Source: Blastococcus aurantiacus (GTDB lineage: Bacteria > Actinomycetota > Actinomycetes > Mycobacteriales > Geodermatophilaceae). Taken from it: 64,000 nt of DNA. A model generated the notes under the pieces. The model searched no databases and was not told the origin of the DNA. It saw nothing but the letters and a program-made list of their open reading frames with translations. This document shows, in pieces, positions 24,236-34,583 of the stretch. The stretch spans positions 1 through 64,000 of the forward strand of contig NZ_FNBT01000004.1 in assembly GCF_900102425.1 (NCBI RefSeq), read 5' to 3'. Made by a program: the position numbers and the translations under genes. Numbering within the stretch: the first letter of the stretch is position 1; each line of letters opens with the position of its first letter.

Positions 24236-26230
24236 GTGTTCGAGACCGTCCTCGTGGCCAACCGGGGCGAGATCGCCGTCCGGGTGATCCGCACGCTGCG
24301 CGAGATGGGCATCCGGTCGGTCGCCGTCCACAGCGACGCCGACGCCGGTGCGCTGCACACCCGGATGGCCGACGTCGCCGTGCCCATCGGCCCCGCACCC
24401 GCGGCGCAGAGCTACCTGTCGATCGAGCGGGTGCTCGATGCGGCGGCCCGCACCGGAGCCCAGGCGATCCACCCCGGGTACGGCTTCCTGTCCGAGAACG
24501 TGGACTTCGCCAAGGCGTGCGCCGCGGCAGGGGTCGTCTTCATCGGGCCGCCGGTGGACGCGATCGAGGCGATGGCCGACAAGATCCGTGCCAAGCAGAC
24601 CGTGATGGCCGCCGGCGTGCCGGTCGTCCCCGGTCGCACCGAGCCCGGGATGACCGACGAGCAGGTCGCGGACGCCGCCGTCGCCGTCGGCTTCCCGGCG
24701 TTGCTGAAGCCCAGCGCCGGTGGTGGTGGCAAGGGCATGCGCGTGGTGCGCTCGGCCGACGAGCTGCCCGATGCCATTGCCGCCGCACGACGCGAGGCGC
24801 GCAGCTCCTTCGGCGACGACACGCTCCTGGTCGAGCGCTACGTCGGCAACTCCCGGCACATCGAGGTCCAGGTGCTCGGCGACGCCCACGGCAACGTGAT
24901 CCACCTCGGCGAGCGCGAGTGCTCCCTGCAGCGCCGGCACCAGAAGGTCATCGAGGAGGCGCCCTCCCCGCTCCTGGACACCGCGATGCGCGCCTCCATG
25001 GGCCGGGCGGCGGTCGAGGCGGCGAAGGCGGTCGGGTACACCGGTGCCGGCACGGTCGAGTTCATCGTGGACGCCGACCGGCCCCGGGACTTCTTCTTCC
25101 TCGAGATGAACACCCGCCTGCAGGTCGAGCACCCGGTCACCGAGCTGATCACCGGGCTGGACCTCGTCGAGCAGCAGCTCCGGGTCGCCGCGGGCGAGCG
25201 GTTGCCGGTCGACCAGAGCGACGTCTCGCTGGACGGCCACGCGATCGAGGCCCGCCTCTACGCCGAGGACCCCGCCCGCGGGTTCCTGCCCCAGGCGGGC
25301 ACCGTGGTCGGGCTCGTGGAGGCCGAGGGCCCGGGCATCCGGGTGGACAGCTCGCTGGCCGTGGGCACCGTCGTCGGCACCGACTACGACCCGATGCTGG
25401 CCAAGGTCATCGCGTGGGCGCCCACCCGGGAGACCGCCCGTGCGCGCCTGGTGGCGGCGCTGGGGCGCACCGCCGTCCTCGGGGTGACGACGAACGCCGG
25501 CTTCCTGCAGGAGCTGCTGGGCGACCCCGACGTCGTCGCCGGGCGGCTGGACACGGGGCTGATCGAGCGCCGTGGGGAGTCGCTCACCCTGCCCGAACCC
25601 CCGCCGGCCGAGGTCTACGCCGCGGCCGCGCTGGCTCTGCTGGTCGAGGGCGAGCCGGTCGGCGCACTGGTCGACCGGTGGGACGTGCCCGACGGGTGGC
25701 GCCTGGGCGAGCCCGCCTGGACGGTCCGCCGGCTCCAGGCGCCCGGCGGGGAGCCGGTGACCGTCCGGGTGCGGGGGCGCTCCACCGACGCGCAGGTCGC
25801 GGTCGGCGAGGGCGACCCGGCACCGGCCCGCGCCGTCCGCGACGGGGAGCGGCTGCGGGTGACCCTGGACGGCCGGACGTCGTCCTTCGTCGTCGTGCAC
25901 GACGGCGGCACGGTGTGGCTGGCCGCCGGCGGGCGGGTGGCCGCGCTGCGCGAGCACGAGCGCCTGGCGTCGTCCTCGGGGGCGACCGGTGGCGACGGCG
26001 TGGTGACCTCGCCCATGCCAGGCACGGTGACCGTGGTGCAGGCGTCCGTGGGCGATCAGGTCGAGGCGGGCGCCCCGCTGCTCGTCGTCGAGGCCATGAA
26101 GATGGAGCACGTGCTCACCGCCCCGATCGCGGGCACGGTGACCGAGCTCGGAGTGACAGCCGGCCGGACGGTCGGGCTGGACGAGCGGGTGGCGCTGGTG
26201 ACCCCGGCCGCCACCGAGCAGGAGGACTGA
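24236..26230 (+). CDS. accA1: Acyl-CoA carboxylase alpha subunit (biotin carboxylase + BCCP)
   Basis: A 664-residue fusion. The N-terminal biotin carboxylase (about 1-450) has VLVANRGEIAVRVIRTLREMG, the ATP-grasp glycine loop KPSAGGGGKGMRVV, VERYVGNSRHIEVQVLGD, ERECSLQRRHQKVIEEAPSP and EMNTRLQVEHPVTE. A linker domain follows. The C-terminal BCCP domain has the biotinylated lysine in EAMKMEHVL near residue 625. With AccD1 it carboxylates, most likely, 3-methylcrotonyl-CoA using bicarbonate and ATP. The GTG at 24236 directly follows the palindromic repeats with only a weak GGTGG upstream. The stop abuts the next ATG without a spacer, indicating a polycistronic transcript. Confidence 0.93.
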   Translation: MFETVLVANRGEIAVRVIRTLREMGIRSVAVHSDADAGALHTRMADVAVPIGPAPAAQSYLSIERVLDAAARTGAQAIHPGYGFLSENVDFAKACAAAGVVFIGPPVDAIEAMADKIRAKQTVMAAGVPVVPGRTEPGMTDEQVADAAVAVGFPALLKPSAGGGGKGMRVVRSADELPDAIAAARREARSSFGDDTLLVERYVGNSRHIEVQVLGDAHGNVIHLGERECSLQRRHQKVIEEAPSPLLDTAMRASMGRAAVEAAKAVGYTGAGTVEFIVDADRPRDFFFLEMNTRLQVEHPVTELITGLDLVEQQLRVAAGERLPVDQSDVSLDGHAIEARLYAEDPARGFLPQAGTVVGLVEAEGPGIRVDSSLAVGTVVGTDYDPMLAKVIAWAPTRETARARLVAALGRTAVLGVTTNAGFLQELLGDPDVVAGRLDTGLIERRGESLTLPEPPPAEVYAAAALALLVEGEPVGALVDRWDVPDGWRLGEPAWTVRRLQAPGGEPVTVRVRGRSTDAQVAVGEGDPAPARAVRDGERLRVTLDGRTSSFVVVHDGGTVWLAAGGRVAALREHERLASSSGATGGDGVVTSPMPGTVTVVQASVGDQVEAGAPLLVVEAMKMEHVLTAPIAGTVTELGVTAGRTVGLDERVALVTPAATEQED

Positions 26231-27385
<1,155 letters not shown>

Positions 27386-27412
27386 CGGCGCCCCGACCGG
27401 CGGGACGAACGG

Positions 27413-27550
27413 TCAGCGCCGGAGGTTGCGCTGCGTCCGGTAGGTCGCCCGGGCGGCACGGGATGCGGCCCGCCAGTTGCCGAGCTGGTACCCGAGGTAG
27501 CCACCTCCCGCTCCCCCGACGGCCAGTGCGGTCAGCACGGCTTCGCTCAT
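27413..27550 (-). CDS. Short single-pass membrane protein (45 aa)
   Basis: MSEAVLTALAVGGAGGGYLGYQLGNWRAASRAARATYRTQRNLRR: a glycine-rich hydrophobic segment followed by a strongly basic tail, which would leave the C-terminus in the cytoplasm. The ATG at 27550 is preferred over the upstream frame to 27688 because the upstream part has no coding character and a G-rich site (GGGGGC) precedes this ATG. The family is unknown. The following 152 bases (27551-27702) hold nothing I can identify. Confidence 0.5.
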   Translation of the reverse strand: MSEAVLTALAVGGAGGGYLGYQLGNWRAASRAARATYRTQRNLRR

Positions 27551-27702
27551 GGCGCCCCCGCTCGCGGATCCAAGGTGGATGCGCGGAATCGTGAACTGCG
27601 GGGTCTCGACCGGCCGCGGACACGCCGATCCGCCGGGCGCGCCTGCGGCGACTCCCCGTGCGCCGTGACCGGACGTCAGCTCGCCCACACGCGTGGCGTG
27701 GG

Positions 27703-28059
27703 TCAGTCGGCCTCGGGGGCGCGGTCGGGGACGGCGACGCTGAGCAGGACGACGCTGTCCTCGTCGGCGTGCAGGCTGTGCCGCCGGTCCGGGACGGGGC
27801 TGAACTCGTGCGCCGCGAGAGCCACCGACGTCTCGCCGGCCACGAGGCGCACCCGGCCGCGGAGGACGACGACGCTGGCCGGGCCGGGGCTCTCGTGCTC
27901 GCCCATCTCGGCGCCGGACCGCAGCGCGATCACCGTCTGGCGCAGCCCGTCCACCGGGTGGGCCAGCGTCCGGCCGGCTCGGCCGGCGTGCTCGGTGGTC
28001 GCCCGGCCGAGCAGTTCGTCGGCCAGCGCGTGCAGGTCGGTGGGTGCGTCGGTCGTCAT
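27703..28059 (-). CDS. Small cupin-domain protein
   Basis: A 118-residue single cupin: RQTVIALRSGAEMGEHESPGPASVVVLRGRVRLVAGETSVALAAHEFSPVPDRRHSLHADEDSVVLLSV. The first cupin motif lacks the usual HxH pair, having GEHES, while HSLHADED supplies the second motif. Small cupins of this type often bind a metal or small ligand; the role here is unknown. A -10-like TAGGGT (minus strand, 28068-28073) lies eight bases before the ATG, suggesting a near-leaderless message. It is followed on the same strand by nothing for 150 bases and preceded by the MDR gene. Confidence 0.7.
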   Translation of the reverse strand: MTTDAPTDLHALADELLGRATTEHAGRAGRTLAHPVDGLRQTVIALRSGAEMGEHESPGPASVVVLRGRVRLVAGETSVALAAHEFSPVPDRRHSLHADEDSVVLLSVAVPDRAPEAD

Positions 28060-28094
28060 GCGCCCCGACCCTAGGGCCCGGACCGGCCCCGTGG

Positions 28095-29108
28095 TCAGGC
28101 GGTGACGTCGATGAGCACCTTGCCGACGGCGCCGTCCTGCACGGCCTGGTGGGCGGCGGCCGTCTCGGCCAGCGGGAAGACGTGCAGCGGCAGGCCCGCC
28201 TCGTCGCCCACCCGGGCCGCCCCGTCCGCGACGGCGGTGGCGACGTCCTCGATGCCGAGCACCTTGGCGCGCTCCGGCTCGGTGTAGACCAGTACGAACT
28301 GCCAGCGGGCGTTGGGCCCCATCTGCGACCGCACCGGGACGGTGACCTCCGCGCCGCCGTCGTCGGCGTACATGGCGACGGCGCCGTGCATCCCGACCAC
28401 CTGCGCGTCGACGGCGGCGTTGGTGGCGGCGGAGACCTCGACGATCGCCTGGACGCCCTTGGGCGCGATCTTCCGCACCTCGGCGACGACGTCCTGCTCC
28501 CGGTAGTTGACGACGTGGTCGGCGCCGGCGGCCGCGGCCAGCTGCGCCTTGCGCGGGCCGCTGACCGTGGCGATCACGGTCGCGTCGGCCCAGCGGGCGA
28601 GCTGGATGGCGGCGTTGCCGACCGCGCCGGCGCCGCCCTGCACGAGCACGGTGTGCCCGGTGAGGGCGCCGGCACCGAGCCGGTCGGGCAGCGACTCCGC
28701 GACGGTCAGGCAGCGGTGCGCCGTGAGGAACGGGATGCCGAGGGAGGCGCCGAGCTCGAAGGAGGGGTCGGCGCCCAGCAGGACGACGTGCCGGGCCGGG
28801 ACGACGGTGTGCTCGGCGGCAGTGCCCCAGCGGCGCTGCCAGGCGGCCTCCCAGATCCACACCCGCTGCCCGATCAGCACCGGGTCGACGCCCTGGCCGA
28901 CGGCCTCGATGGTGCCCGCGCCGTCCTGGTTCGGGACCTGGCCCTCGGGACCGGGCTGGGCTGCGCTGCGGGACTTCCAGTCCGTCGGGTTCACGCCGGA
29001 GAACGCGACGCGCACCCGCACCTCACCCGGACCCGGGTCGGGCGCGGGGAGGTCGAGGAGTTCGAGGACGTCGGGTCCGCCGGCACGGCGGTAGGAGATG
29101 GCACGCAC
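28095..29108 (-). CDS. Zinc-independent MDR oxidoreductase, NADPH:quinone reductase type
   Basis: A 337-residue medium-chain dehydrogenase: GroES-like N-terminus (PAPDPGPGEVRVRVAFSGVNPTDWKSR), then a Rossmann fold with VLVQGGAGAVGNAAIQLARWADATVIATVSGPRKAQLAAAAGADHVVNYREQDV. The structural-zinc cysteines of alcohol dehydrogenases are absent, which fits the quinone-reductase/zeta-crystallin branch that reduces quinones or enones with NADPH. The substrate is unknown. The ATG at 29108 gives the family N-terminus MRAISYRRAGGPDVLEL. It is separated from the small cupin by 35 bases and could be co-transcribed with it. Confidence 0.88.
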   Translation of the reverse strand: MRAISYRRAGGPDVLELLDLPAPDPGPGEVRVRVAFSGVNPTDWKSRSAAQPGPEGQVPNQDGAGTIEAVGQGVDPVLIGQRVWIWEAAWQRRWGTAAEHTVVPARHVVLLGADPSFELGASLGIPFLTAHRCLTVAESLPDRLGAGALTGHTVLVQGGAGAVGNAAIQLARWADATVIATVSGPRKAQLAAAAGADHVVNYREQDVVAEVRKIAPKGVQAIVEVSAATNAAVDAQVVGMHGAVAMYADDGGAEVTVPVRSQMGPNARWQFVLVYTEPERAKVLGIEDVATAVADGAARVGDEAGLPLHVFPLAETAAAHQAVQDGAVGKVLIDVTA

Positions 29109-29152
29109 GGTGCAGCCCTACCCGGCAGGCTCCTCCCGACGCACGCGGTCGG

Positions 29153-29518
29153 TCAGGAGCCCGGGGGAGCGGCCGGCACCTCGGGGGCGGCGACCGGGAG
29201 CGACCGCTCCCGCTGTGCGCGGCGCCAGTGGAGGGCGTAGATGCCGCCGGCCAGCAGCAGCGTCACCCCTGCGGTCACGGTCTCCTTGATCTCGTGGCGC
29301 CGCTGCACGTCGTTCGTCTGCTCCTCGGAGAGGTACCCCGAGGCCTCCTCGAGCGGCGTGTAGGCCGTCCACCCGAAGTCGGCCGTGGCGTCGGGGTAGG
29401 CGATGCCGATCGCGCTCTGCACCAGCTGGACGGCGGCGAAGAGGCCGACCAGCAGGGCGATCAGGCAGACGAGGTAGAGGTACAGGTTGCGGGGGGTGAT
29501 TCGATCCTGCGCGGCCAC
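29153..29518 (-). CDS. Two-helix membrane protein of unknown function
   Basis: A 121-residue protein with helices at LYLYLVCLIALLVGLFAAVQLVQSAIG (about 12-38) and IKETVTAGVTLLLAGGIYALHW (about 77-98), separated by an exterior loop (PDATADFGWTAYTPLEEASGYLSEEQTNDVQRRHE). The layout resembles a membrane protein family common in actinobacteria; I cannot name it safely. GTG 29518 is supported by GAGAGGAACC upstream. It is divergent from the LysE gene; the 192 bases between hold a promoter with TAGCCT at 29671-29676. Confidence 0.65.
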   Translation of the reverse strand: MAAQDRITPRNLYLYLVCLIALLVGLFAAVQLVQSAIGIAYPDATADFGWTAYTPLEEASGYLSEEQTNDVQRRHEIKETVTAGVTLLLAGGIYALHWRRAQRERSLPVAAPEVPAAPPGS

Positions 29519-29710
29519 GAGGGTTCCTCTCCCTGGCGCGGCTCAGCCGCCGCGCGGTCGGCCGCATCGTGCCGGAACAGCGGCCTGATCAGGGCAGAAG
29601 GCGACACGACGCGCCCGATCGTGTCGTCCCGGCGGCGAGCGGAGCCGTTCCCCGGACGGTCAGGTCTGCGTAGCCTCCGGGGCACCGACCGGCCGGACGG
29701 AGGAGTCGTC

Positions 29711-30322
29711 ATGAGCGTCGAGTTCCTGCTCACCACGCTCGTCGTCGTCGCCACTCCGGGGACCGGTGTGCTCTACACCGTGGCCGCCGGCCTGGCACGG
29801 GGCGCCCGGGCGAGCGTGATCGCCGCCGTCGGCTGCACGCTCGGCACGCTGCCGCACGTTCTCGCCGCCATCACCGGCCTGGCCGCCCTGCTGCACACCA
29901 GCGCGGTGGCCTTCCAGATCGTGAAGTACGCCGGCGTCGCCTACCTGCTCTACATGGCCTATAACACGATCCGGGACACCGGTGCGCTCGCGGTCGAGGG
30001 CGAGACCACCCCGCGCTCGGCGCGGCAGGTGATCGTCTCCGGGGTGCTGGTCAACATCCTGAACCCGAAGCTGACGATCTTCTTCCTCGCCTTCCTGCCG
30101 CAGTTCATCGCACCAGGGACGACGAACGTCCTGGGCAGCATGCTGTGGCTCAGCGCGGTGTTCATGGCCGTGACGTTCGTGGTGTTCGTCGGCTACGGGC
30201 TGTTCGCCGCAGCCGTCCGCGACCACGTCATCTCCCGGCCGCGGGTGCTGACCTGGGTGCGGCGGGTGTTCGGCGGGGCGTTCGTCGCCCTGGGCGCCCG
30301 CCTGGCATTCGCCCAGCGCTGA
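29711..30322 (+). CDS. LysE/RhtB-family amino-acid exporter
   Basis: A 203-residue membrane protein with the family N-terminal signature VEFLLTTLVVVATPGTGVLYTVAAGLARGARASVIAAVGCTLG and five to six hydrophobic segments, ending VFGGAFVALGARLAFAQR. LysE/RhtB transporters export amino acids such as lysine, homoserine or threonine by proton motive force; the substrate is not predictable here. The ATG at 29711 follows GGAGGAGTC. The ORF reads further upstream, but that extension overlaps the divergent gene and lacks coding features. It is convergent with the gene at 30326, the stops being three bases apart. Confidence 0.88.
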   Translation: MSVEFLLTTLVVVATPGTGVLYTVAAGLARGARASVIAAVGCTLGTLPHVLAAITGLAALLHTSAVAFQIVKYAGVAYLLYMAYNTIRDTGALAVEGETTPRSARQVIVSGVLVNILNPKLTIFFLAFLPQFIAPGTTNVLGSMLWLSAVFMAVTFVVFVGYGLFAAAVRDHVISRPRVLTWVRRVFGGAFVALGARLAFAQR

Positions 30323-30325
30323 GGC

Positions 30326-30742
30326 TCAGCCGGCGTAGCCGTCGGCCTCGGTCGGCCACTCCACCGGCGGCAGGCCGGCCAGCGCGGCCAGCCGGTCGAC
30401 GGTGAGCTCGACCGACTCGTCGGTGGGCGGAGCACCGTCGGGTGAGGCGAGCAGCGGGCGGACCTCGGCCGGGTCGACCTCCGCTCCGGTCACCTCCCTC
30501 GCCCACGCGGCGAAGCCGTCGGCCTCGGCGTCGACGTCGACCGGGTCCGAGGCGTCGGGCTCCTCGAAGTAGAACCTCGGCTCGTAGCGCAGGAAGAAGC
30601 GGCCCCCGCTGGCGTCGGAGCGCCGGTGGTCGACCGTGGCGAACCCGCTGTCGTGCACGTCCACCAGCAGGAACGGCACCGCCGTCGGGCCGCCCCGGCT
30701 CCACCGCCCGTCGCTGTACGCGAACTTCCCGAAGAGACCCAC
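30326..30742 (-). CDS. Hypothetical protein (138 aa)
   Basis: MGLFGKFAYSDGRWSRGGPTAVPFLLVDVHDSGFATVDHRRSDASGGRFFLRYEPRFYFEEPD..., an acidic soluble protein with no recognised family. The FGKFAYSDGRWSRGGPTAVPFLLVDVHDSG start suggests a small beta-rich domain. GTG at 30742 lies six bases from TAGCCT (minus strand, 30749-30754) and has no Shine-Dalgarno sequence, so the gene is probably leaderless. Codon bias matches its neighbours. Confidence 0.65.
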   Translation of the reverse strand: MGLFGKFAYSDGRWSRGGPTAVPFLLVDVHDSGFATVDHRRSDASGGRFFLRYEPRFYFEEPDASDPVDVDAEADGFAAWAREVTGAEVDPAEVRPLLASPDGAPPTDESVELTVDRLAALAGLPPVEWPTEADGYAG

Positions 30743-30805
30743 GGGCCGAGGCTAGCGACGGACGGCGGTCAGCCGGTCGGGGACGCCGGGACCACCGGTA
30801 CGGCG

Positions 30806-31255
30806 TCACGGGCCGGGGTGGTCCCCGAGGATGCGGGTCCCGTGCTCGTCGGCGAGGGCGACGAGGCGGGCCGGGTCGGCCAGCAGGTCGTCCTCGCCGT
30901 GCTCGACGACCGCCGCGAAGAAGTTCTCCATCCCCGCCGGCGAGACCAGGGTGAGCATCCGGGCGGGCTCGTCGGACAGCCGGCGCAGCGCGTGCGCCCG
31001 TCCCTGCCGCACGAGGGTGAACGCACCCGGGCCGGCCTCGGTCTCGGCACCGTCGAGCCAGACCGCCACGCGGCCGGACAAGACGAAGAACGCCTCGTCG
31101 GCCGTCGTGTGGGCGTGCAGGGGCGTGGTCCGGCCCCAGAACTCCTCCTCGGCCAGCCAGTAGGCGCCGCCCGTCGCGCCCGTGGCGGCCTTGGTCGTGT
31201 ACGTCGAGCCCAGCGCGCTGAGGCGCGAGCCCTGGTCTGGTCCGAGGAACGTCAT
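30806..31255 (-). CDS. Cupin-domain protein (149 aa)
   Basis: A single-cupin protein with the classical metal-binding first motif TPLHAHTTADEAFFVLSGRVAVWLDG (H-x-H...E pattern) and a second motif RQGRAHALRRLSDEPARML. Such proteins bind a divalent metal and act as small-molecule enzymes or sensors. The start ATG (31255) is chosen over the longer frame because it gives MTFLGPDQGSRLSALGSTYTTK, a natural domain start. It is divergent from the membrane protein at 31491; the 235-base gap holds a promoter with TAGTCT at 31453-31458 and nothing else I can identify. Confidence 0.82.
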   Translation of the reverse strand: MTFLGPDQGSRLSALGSTYTTKAATGATGGAYWLAEEEFWGRTTPLHAHTTADEAFFVLSGRVAVWLDGAETEAGPGAFTLVRQGRAHALRRLSDEPARMLTLVSPAGMENFFAAVVEHGEDDLLADPARLVALADEHGTRILGDHPGP

Positions 31256-31490
31256 GGTCGCCCACCTCCGCGCTCGACCACGGTCTCCCGGGGCGGGTGG
31301 ACCGGTCAAGGGGCTCCCGCCGTGGCCGGCGACGGAACGGTGGTCGGCCGTTCAACCGCACCTCCTCGCCGTCGCGGGCGAGGACGGGCACCGGGGTGCC
31401 GGAGCGGGCGGCGACGGCGCTCCTGCGCCCACCGCGGGGCCCCGTCAGGCCCTAGTCTCCGCGTCGGTCACCGGAGGTGGGGGAGCGGGT

Positions 31491-31973
31491 ATGGACGGGC
31501 AGCGGGTGCTGCGAGTCGCAGCACGAGGCGTGGCCGCGGCGGTGTCGGGCGGCCTGGTCGGGGCGCTCCTCACTCGCGGCCTGATGCGCGTGATCATGAT
31601 CGTCGCCGACGGCGACCGGTCGTTCACCTGGAGCGGCTCGGCGTTCATCGCGCTCTTCTACGTGCTCTTCCTGGTTCCTGGGGCCGTCGCGCTGGCCTGG
31701 AGCCGCGCCCGCTGGCCGCTCGTCGTCTTCGGTGCGGGAGCGATCGCGATCCCGGTGCAGGCGATCGGCATCGCTACGACCGATCTGGAAGGACTCGGGC
31801 CTTTCACCGCGGGCCAGTGGGCCGGTCTCGCGGCGTCGTTCGTCGCGATGGCCGCCGTCTACGTCCTGCAGGCGGCGTTCGCCTACCGCGTAGCGACCTC
31901 AGGACGGCGTGATCGACAGGGTGAGCCGTCGGCGACCTTCGTCGGAGCGGGCGGTCGCGAGACGCTCGGCTGA
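31491..31973 (+). CDS. Four-helix membrane protein of unknown function
   Basis: A 160-residue protein with hydrophobic segments [66 protein letters not shown] and [23 protein letters not shown]. No family is recognised. The ATG at 31491 follows GGAGGTGGGGGAG (31473-31485) and is preferred over the longer frame from 31182, which overlaps the divergent cupin. Its last 75 bases overlap the 3' end of fbiC in antisense, an unusually long convergent overlap. Confidence 0.7.
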   Translation: MDGQRVLRVAARGVAAAVSGGLVGALLTRGLMRVIMIVADGDRSFTWSGSAFIALFYVLFLVPGAVALAWSRARWPLVVFGAGAIAIPVQAIGIATTDLEGLGPFTAGQWAGLAASFVAMAAVYVLQAAFAYRVATSGRRDRQGEPSATFVGAGGRETLG

Positions 31974-34514
31974 TGGCCTTCCGTATTCGGTCGTCCGCTG
32001 CCGTGCGGGCCGGCCGATCGCCGCGGCCATCGCCTCCAGCTCGGCGATGGTCTTCAGCGAGCCGTTCTCGCTGCCGGCCATCCGGCTGATCGTCTCCTCC
32101 ATGAGCGTGCCGCCGAGGTCGTTCGCCCCGCCCTGGAGCACGGCCTTGGTGCCGGCGTCGGCGAGCTTGACCCACGAGGTCTGGATGTTCGGGATGCGGC
32201 CGTGCAGCAGCAGCCGGGCGACGGCGTGGATGGCCCGGTTCTCCCGGACCGTCGGGCCCGGCCGGGCGACGCCGGCGAGGTAGATCGGCGAGTTGTGGTG
32301 CACGAACGGCAGCAGCACGAACTCGCTGAACCCGCCGGTGCGGTCCTGCAGCGCGGCCAGGGTGCGCAGGTGCCCGACCCAGTGCGCCGGGGTGTCGACG
32401 TGGCCGTACATCATCGTCGACGTCGTGGGCAGCCCGACCTCGTGCGCGGTGCCGATGATCTCCAGCCAGGCCGCCGTCGGCAGCTTGCCCTTGGTCAGCA
32501 CCCAGCGGACGTCGTCGTCGAGGATCTCCGCCGCAGTGCCGGGGATCGAGTCGAGCCCGGCCTCCTTGAGCGCGGTCAGGAACTCCCGGTACGACAGCCC
32601 GGTGCGCGCGGCCCCGTTGACGATCTCCATGGGGCTGAAGGCGTGCAGGTGGATGCCCGGCTGCCGCTTCTTCACCTCGCGCGCCAGGTCGAAGTACGCC
32701 GTCCCCGGGAGGTCGGGGTGGATGCCGCCCTGCATGCAGATCTCGGTCGCGCCGGCGGCCCAGGCCTCGTCGACGCGGTCGCCGACCTGCTCCATGGACA
32801 GCGTGTACGCGTCGGCGTCGGTGCGCCGCTGGGCGAAGGCGCAGAACCGGCAGCCGGTGTAGCAGACGTTGGTGAAGTTGATGTTCCGGTTCACGACGTA
32901 GGTGACGTCGTCGCCGTTGACGTCCCTGCGGACGGCGTCGGCCAGCGCGCACAGCGCCTCGAGGTCCGCGCCGTCAGCACCCAGCAGGGCGAGGTACTCG
33001 GCGTCGGAGAGCCCGGCGGGGTCCGCCTCGGCGTGCGCCAGCGCGGCGTGCACCTCGGGGTCGCCGACGGTCAGCGCGGTCGAGTGCCCGTCGCGGGCGC
33101 TCTCGGTGCGGTCGCGCAGCTCCGACCAGTCGCCGTAGACGGCGTCGAAGTCGCTGCGCCGGTCCGACGTGCGACCGGTCGTGTCCACCTCTACGTGCAG
33201 GTCGACCCGGCCGACTCCCGGCCCCGACATCGTCCAGGACTCGTCCGGCTCCTGCCAGGGCAGGCCGACCGGCAGCCGTCCCTCGACGGCGAGGCCGTCG
33301 GGGCCGGCTAGCGCGTCGACGTGCGGGCGCACCCGCGGGTCCAGCCACGGCTCGGGCTGCAGCACGTACGGCGGCTGAGCGGCCAGCCGCTCGCGCAACT
33401 CGAAGCCGGCGTCGGCCGACAGCTGGGCGAGCTTGTCGATGTTGGGCCAGGGCCGCTCGGGGTTGACGTGGTCGGGCGTCAGCGGCGAGACCCCGCCCCA
33501 GTCGTCGACGCCGGCGCGCAGCAGCAGGCCGAGCTCGGTGGAGTCGGACAGGTTCGGCGGGGCCTGCACGCGCGCCTTGGGGCCGAGCAGCAGCCGGGTG
33601 ACGGCGACGGCGGCGACGTACTCCTGCAGCTCCAGGTCGTCGTGCGCCTGCATCGCGGTACGCGGCTTGGCCCGGAAGTTCTGGACGATCGTCTCCTGCA
33701 CGTGACCGTGCCGCTGCGCGCTGGCCTTGATCTGCAGGACGGCGTCGACCCGCTCGGCGTAGTCCTCGCCGATGCCGAGCAGCACGCCCGTAGTGAAGGG
33801 GACGGCGGAGCGCCCGGCGTCCTCCAGCACCCGCAACCGGACGGCGGGCTCCTTGTCCGGGGAGCCGAAGTGCGGGCCGCCGGGCTCGGACCACAGCCGC
33901 GTCGCCGTCGTCTCCAGCATCATGCCCATCGACGCCGACACCGGCTTCAGCCGCTGGATCTCCTCCCACGACAGGACGCCGGGGTTGAGGTGGGGGAGCA
34001 GGCCGGTCTCCTCCAGCACCCGGATCGCCATGGCGCGCAGGTAGCCCAGCGTCGAGTCGAAGCCGTGCGCCTCCAGCCACTCGGCGGCGACCGGCCAGCG
34101 GTCCTCGGGGCGGTCGCCCAGGGTGAACAGCGCTTCCTTGCAGCCCATCGCCGCACCGGCCCGCGCGACGTCGAGCACCTCGTCGGGGGAGAGGTAGGGG
34201 GCCTTGCCCTCGGCCCGCAGCTGACCCGGCGTCGTCACGAAGGTGCAGTAGTGGCAGCGGTCGCGGCACAGGTGCGTGAGCGGGATGAACACCTTGCGGC
34301 TGTAGGTCACCACGCCGGGCCGGCCCGCGGATGTCAGGCCGGCGTCGCGCACGCGTGCGGCGGCGGTCAGCAGCCGGTCCAGCGGCTCGCCGTCGGCCAG
34401 GCCGCGGGCGTGCAGCAGCGTCTCGGCCTCGACGGCGTCGAGGGTCACGCCTCGCTCAGCGCGGGTCAGCGCGCGGCGGAGGGCGGACTCGGTGGGTGCA
34501 GGCAGAGCGCTCAT
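31899..34514 (-). CDS. fbiC: 7,8-didemethyl-8-hydroxy-5-deazariboflavin synthase (CofG/CofH fusion)
   Basis: An 871-residue protein with two radical-SAM modules. The CofG half has [21 protein letters not shown] near residue 84 and the CofH half has [21 protein letters not shown] near 549, each a CxxxCxxC [4Fe-4S] motif. FbiC makes the F420 chromophore from tyrosine and a pyrimidine precursor using two SAM-dependent steps. The fusion is typical of actinobacteria. It implies F420-dependent metabolism; the LLM oxidoreductase at 47373 could be a user, though not all LLM enzymes use F420. Other fbi genes are not in the window. Its 3' end overlaps the convergent membrane protein gene. Confidence 0.97.
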   Translation of the reverse strand: MSALPAPTESALRRALTRAERGVTLDAVEAETLLHARGLADGEPLDRLLTAAARVRDAGLTSAGRPGVVTYSRKVFIPLTHLCRDRCHYCTFVTTPGQLRAEGKAPYLSPDEVLDVARAGAAMGCKEALFTLGDRPEDRWPVAAEWLEAHGFDSTLGYLRAMAIRVLEETGLLPHLNPGVLSWEEIQRLKPVSASMGMMLETTATRLWSEPGGPHFGSPDKEPAVRLRVLEDAGRSAVPFTTGVLLGIGEDYAERVDAVLQIKASAQRHGHVQETIVQNFRAKPRTAMQAHDDLELQEYVAAVAVTRLLLGPKARVQAPPNLSDSTELGLLLRAGVDDWGGVSPLTPDHVNPERPWPNIDKLAQLSADAGFELRERLAAQPPYVLQPEPWLDPRVRPHVDALAGPDGLAVEGRLPVGLPWQEPDESWTMSGPGVGRVDLHVEVDTTGRTSDRRSDFDAVYGDWSELRDRTESARDGHSTALTVGDPEVHAALAHAEADPAGLSDAEYLALLGADGADLEALCALADAVRRDVNGDDVTYVVNRNINFTNVCYTGCRFCAFAQRRTDADAYTLSMEQVGDRVDEAWAAGATEICMQGGIHPDLPGTAYFDLAREVKKRQPGIHLHAFSPMEIVNGAARTGLSYREFLTALKEAGLDSIPGTAAEILDDDVRWVLTKGKLPTAAWLEIIGTAHEVGLPTTSTMMYGHVDTPAHWVGHLRTLAALQDRTGGFSEFVLLPFVHHNSPIYLAGVARPGPTVRENRAIHAVARLLLHGRIPNIQTSWVKLADAGTKAVLQGGANDLGGTLMEETISRMAGSENGSLKTIAELEAMAAAIGRPARQRTTEYGRPSAERLATARSDEGRRRLTLSITPS

Positions 34515-34583
34515 AGCGCGTCCGACGCTAGTCCGCCGAATTGCCTTCCGGGGTCCCGCCCCGGCGATCGGCCTCCCGGCGCC

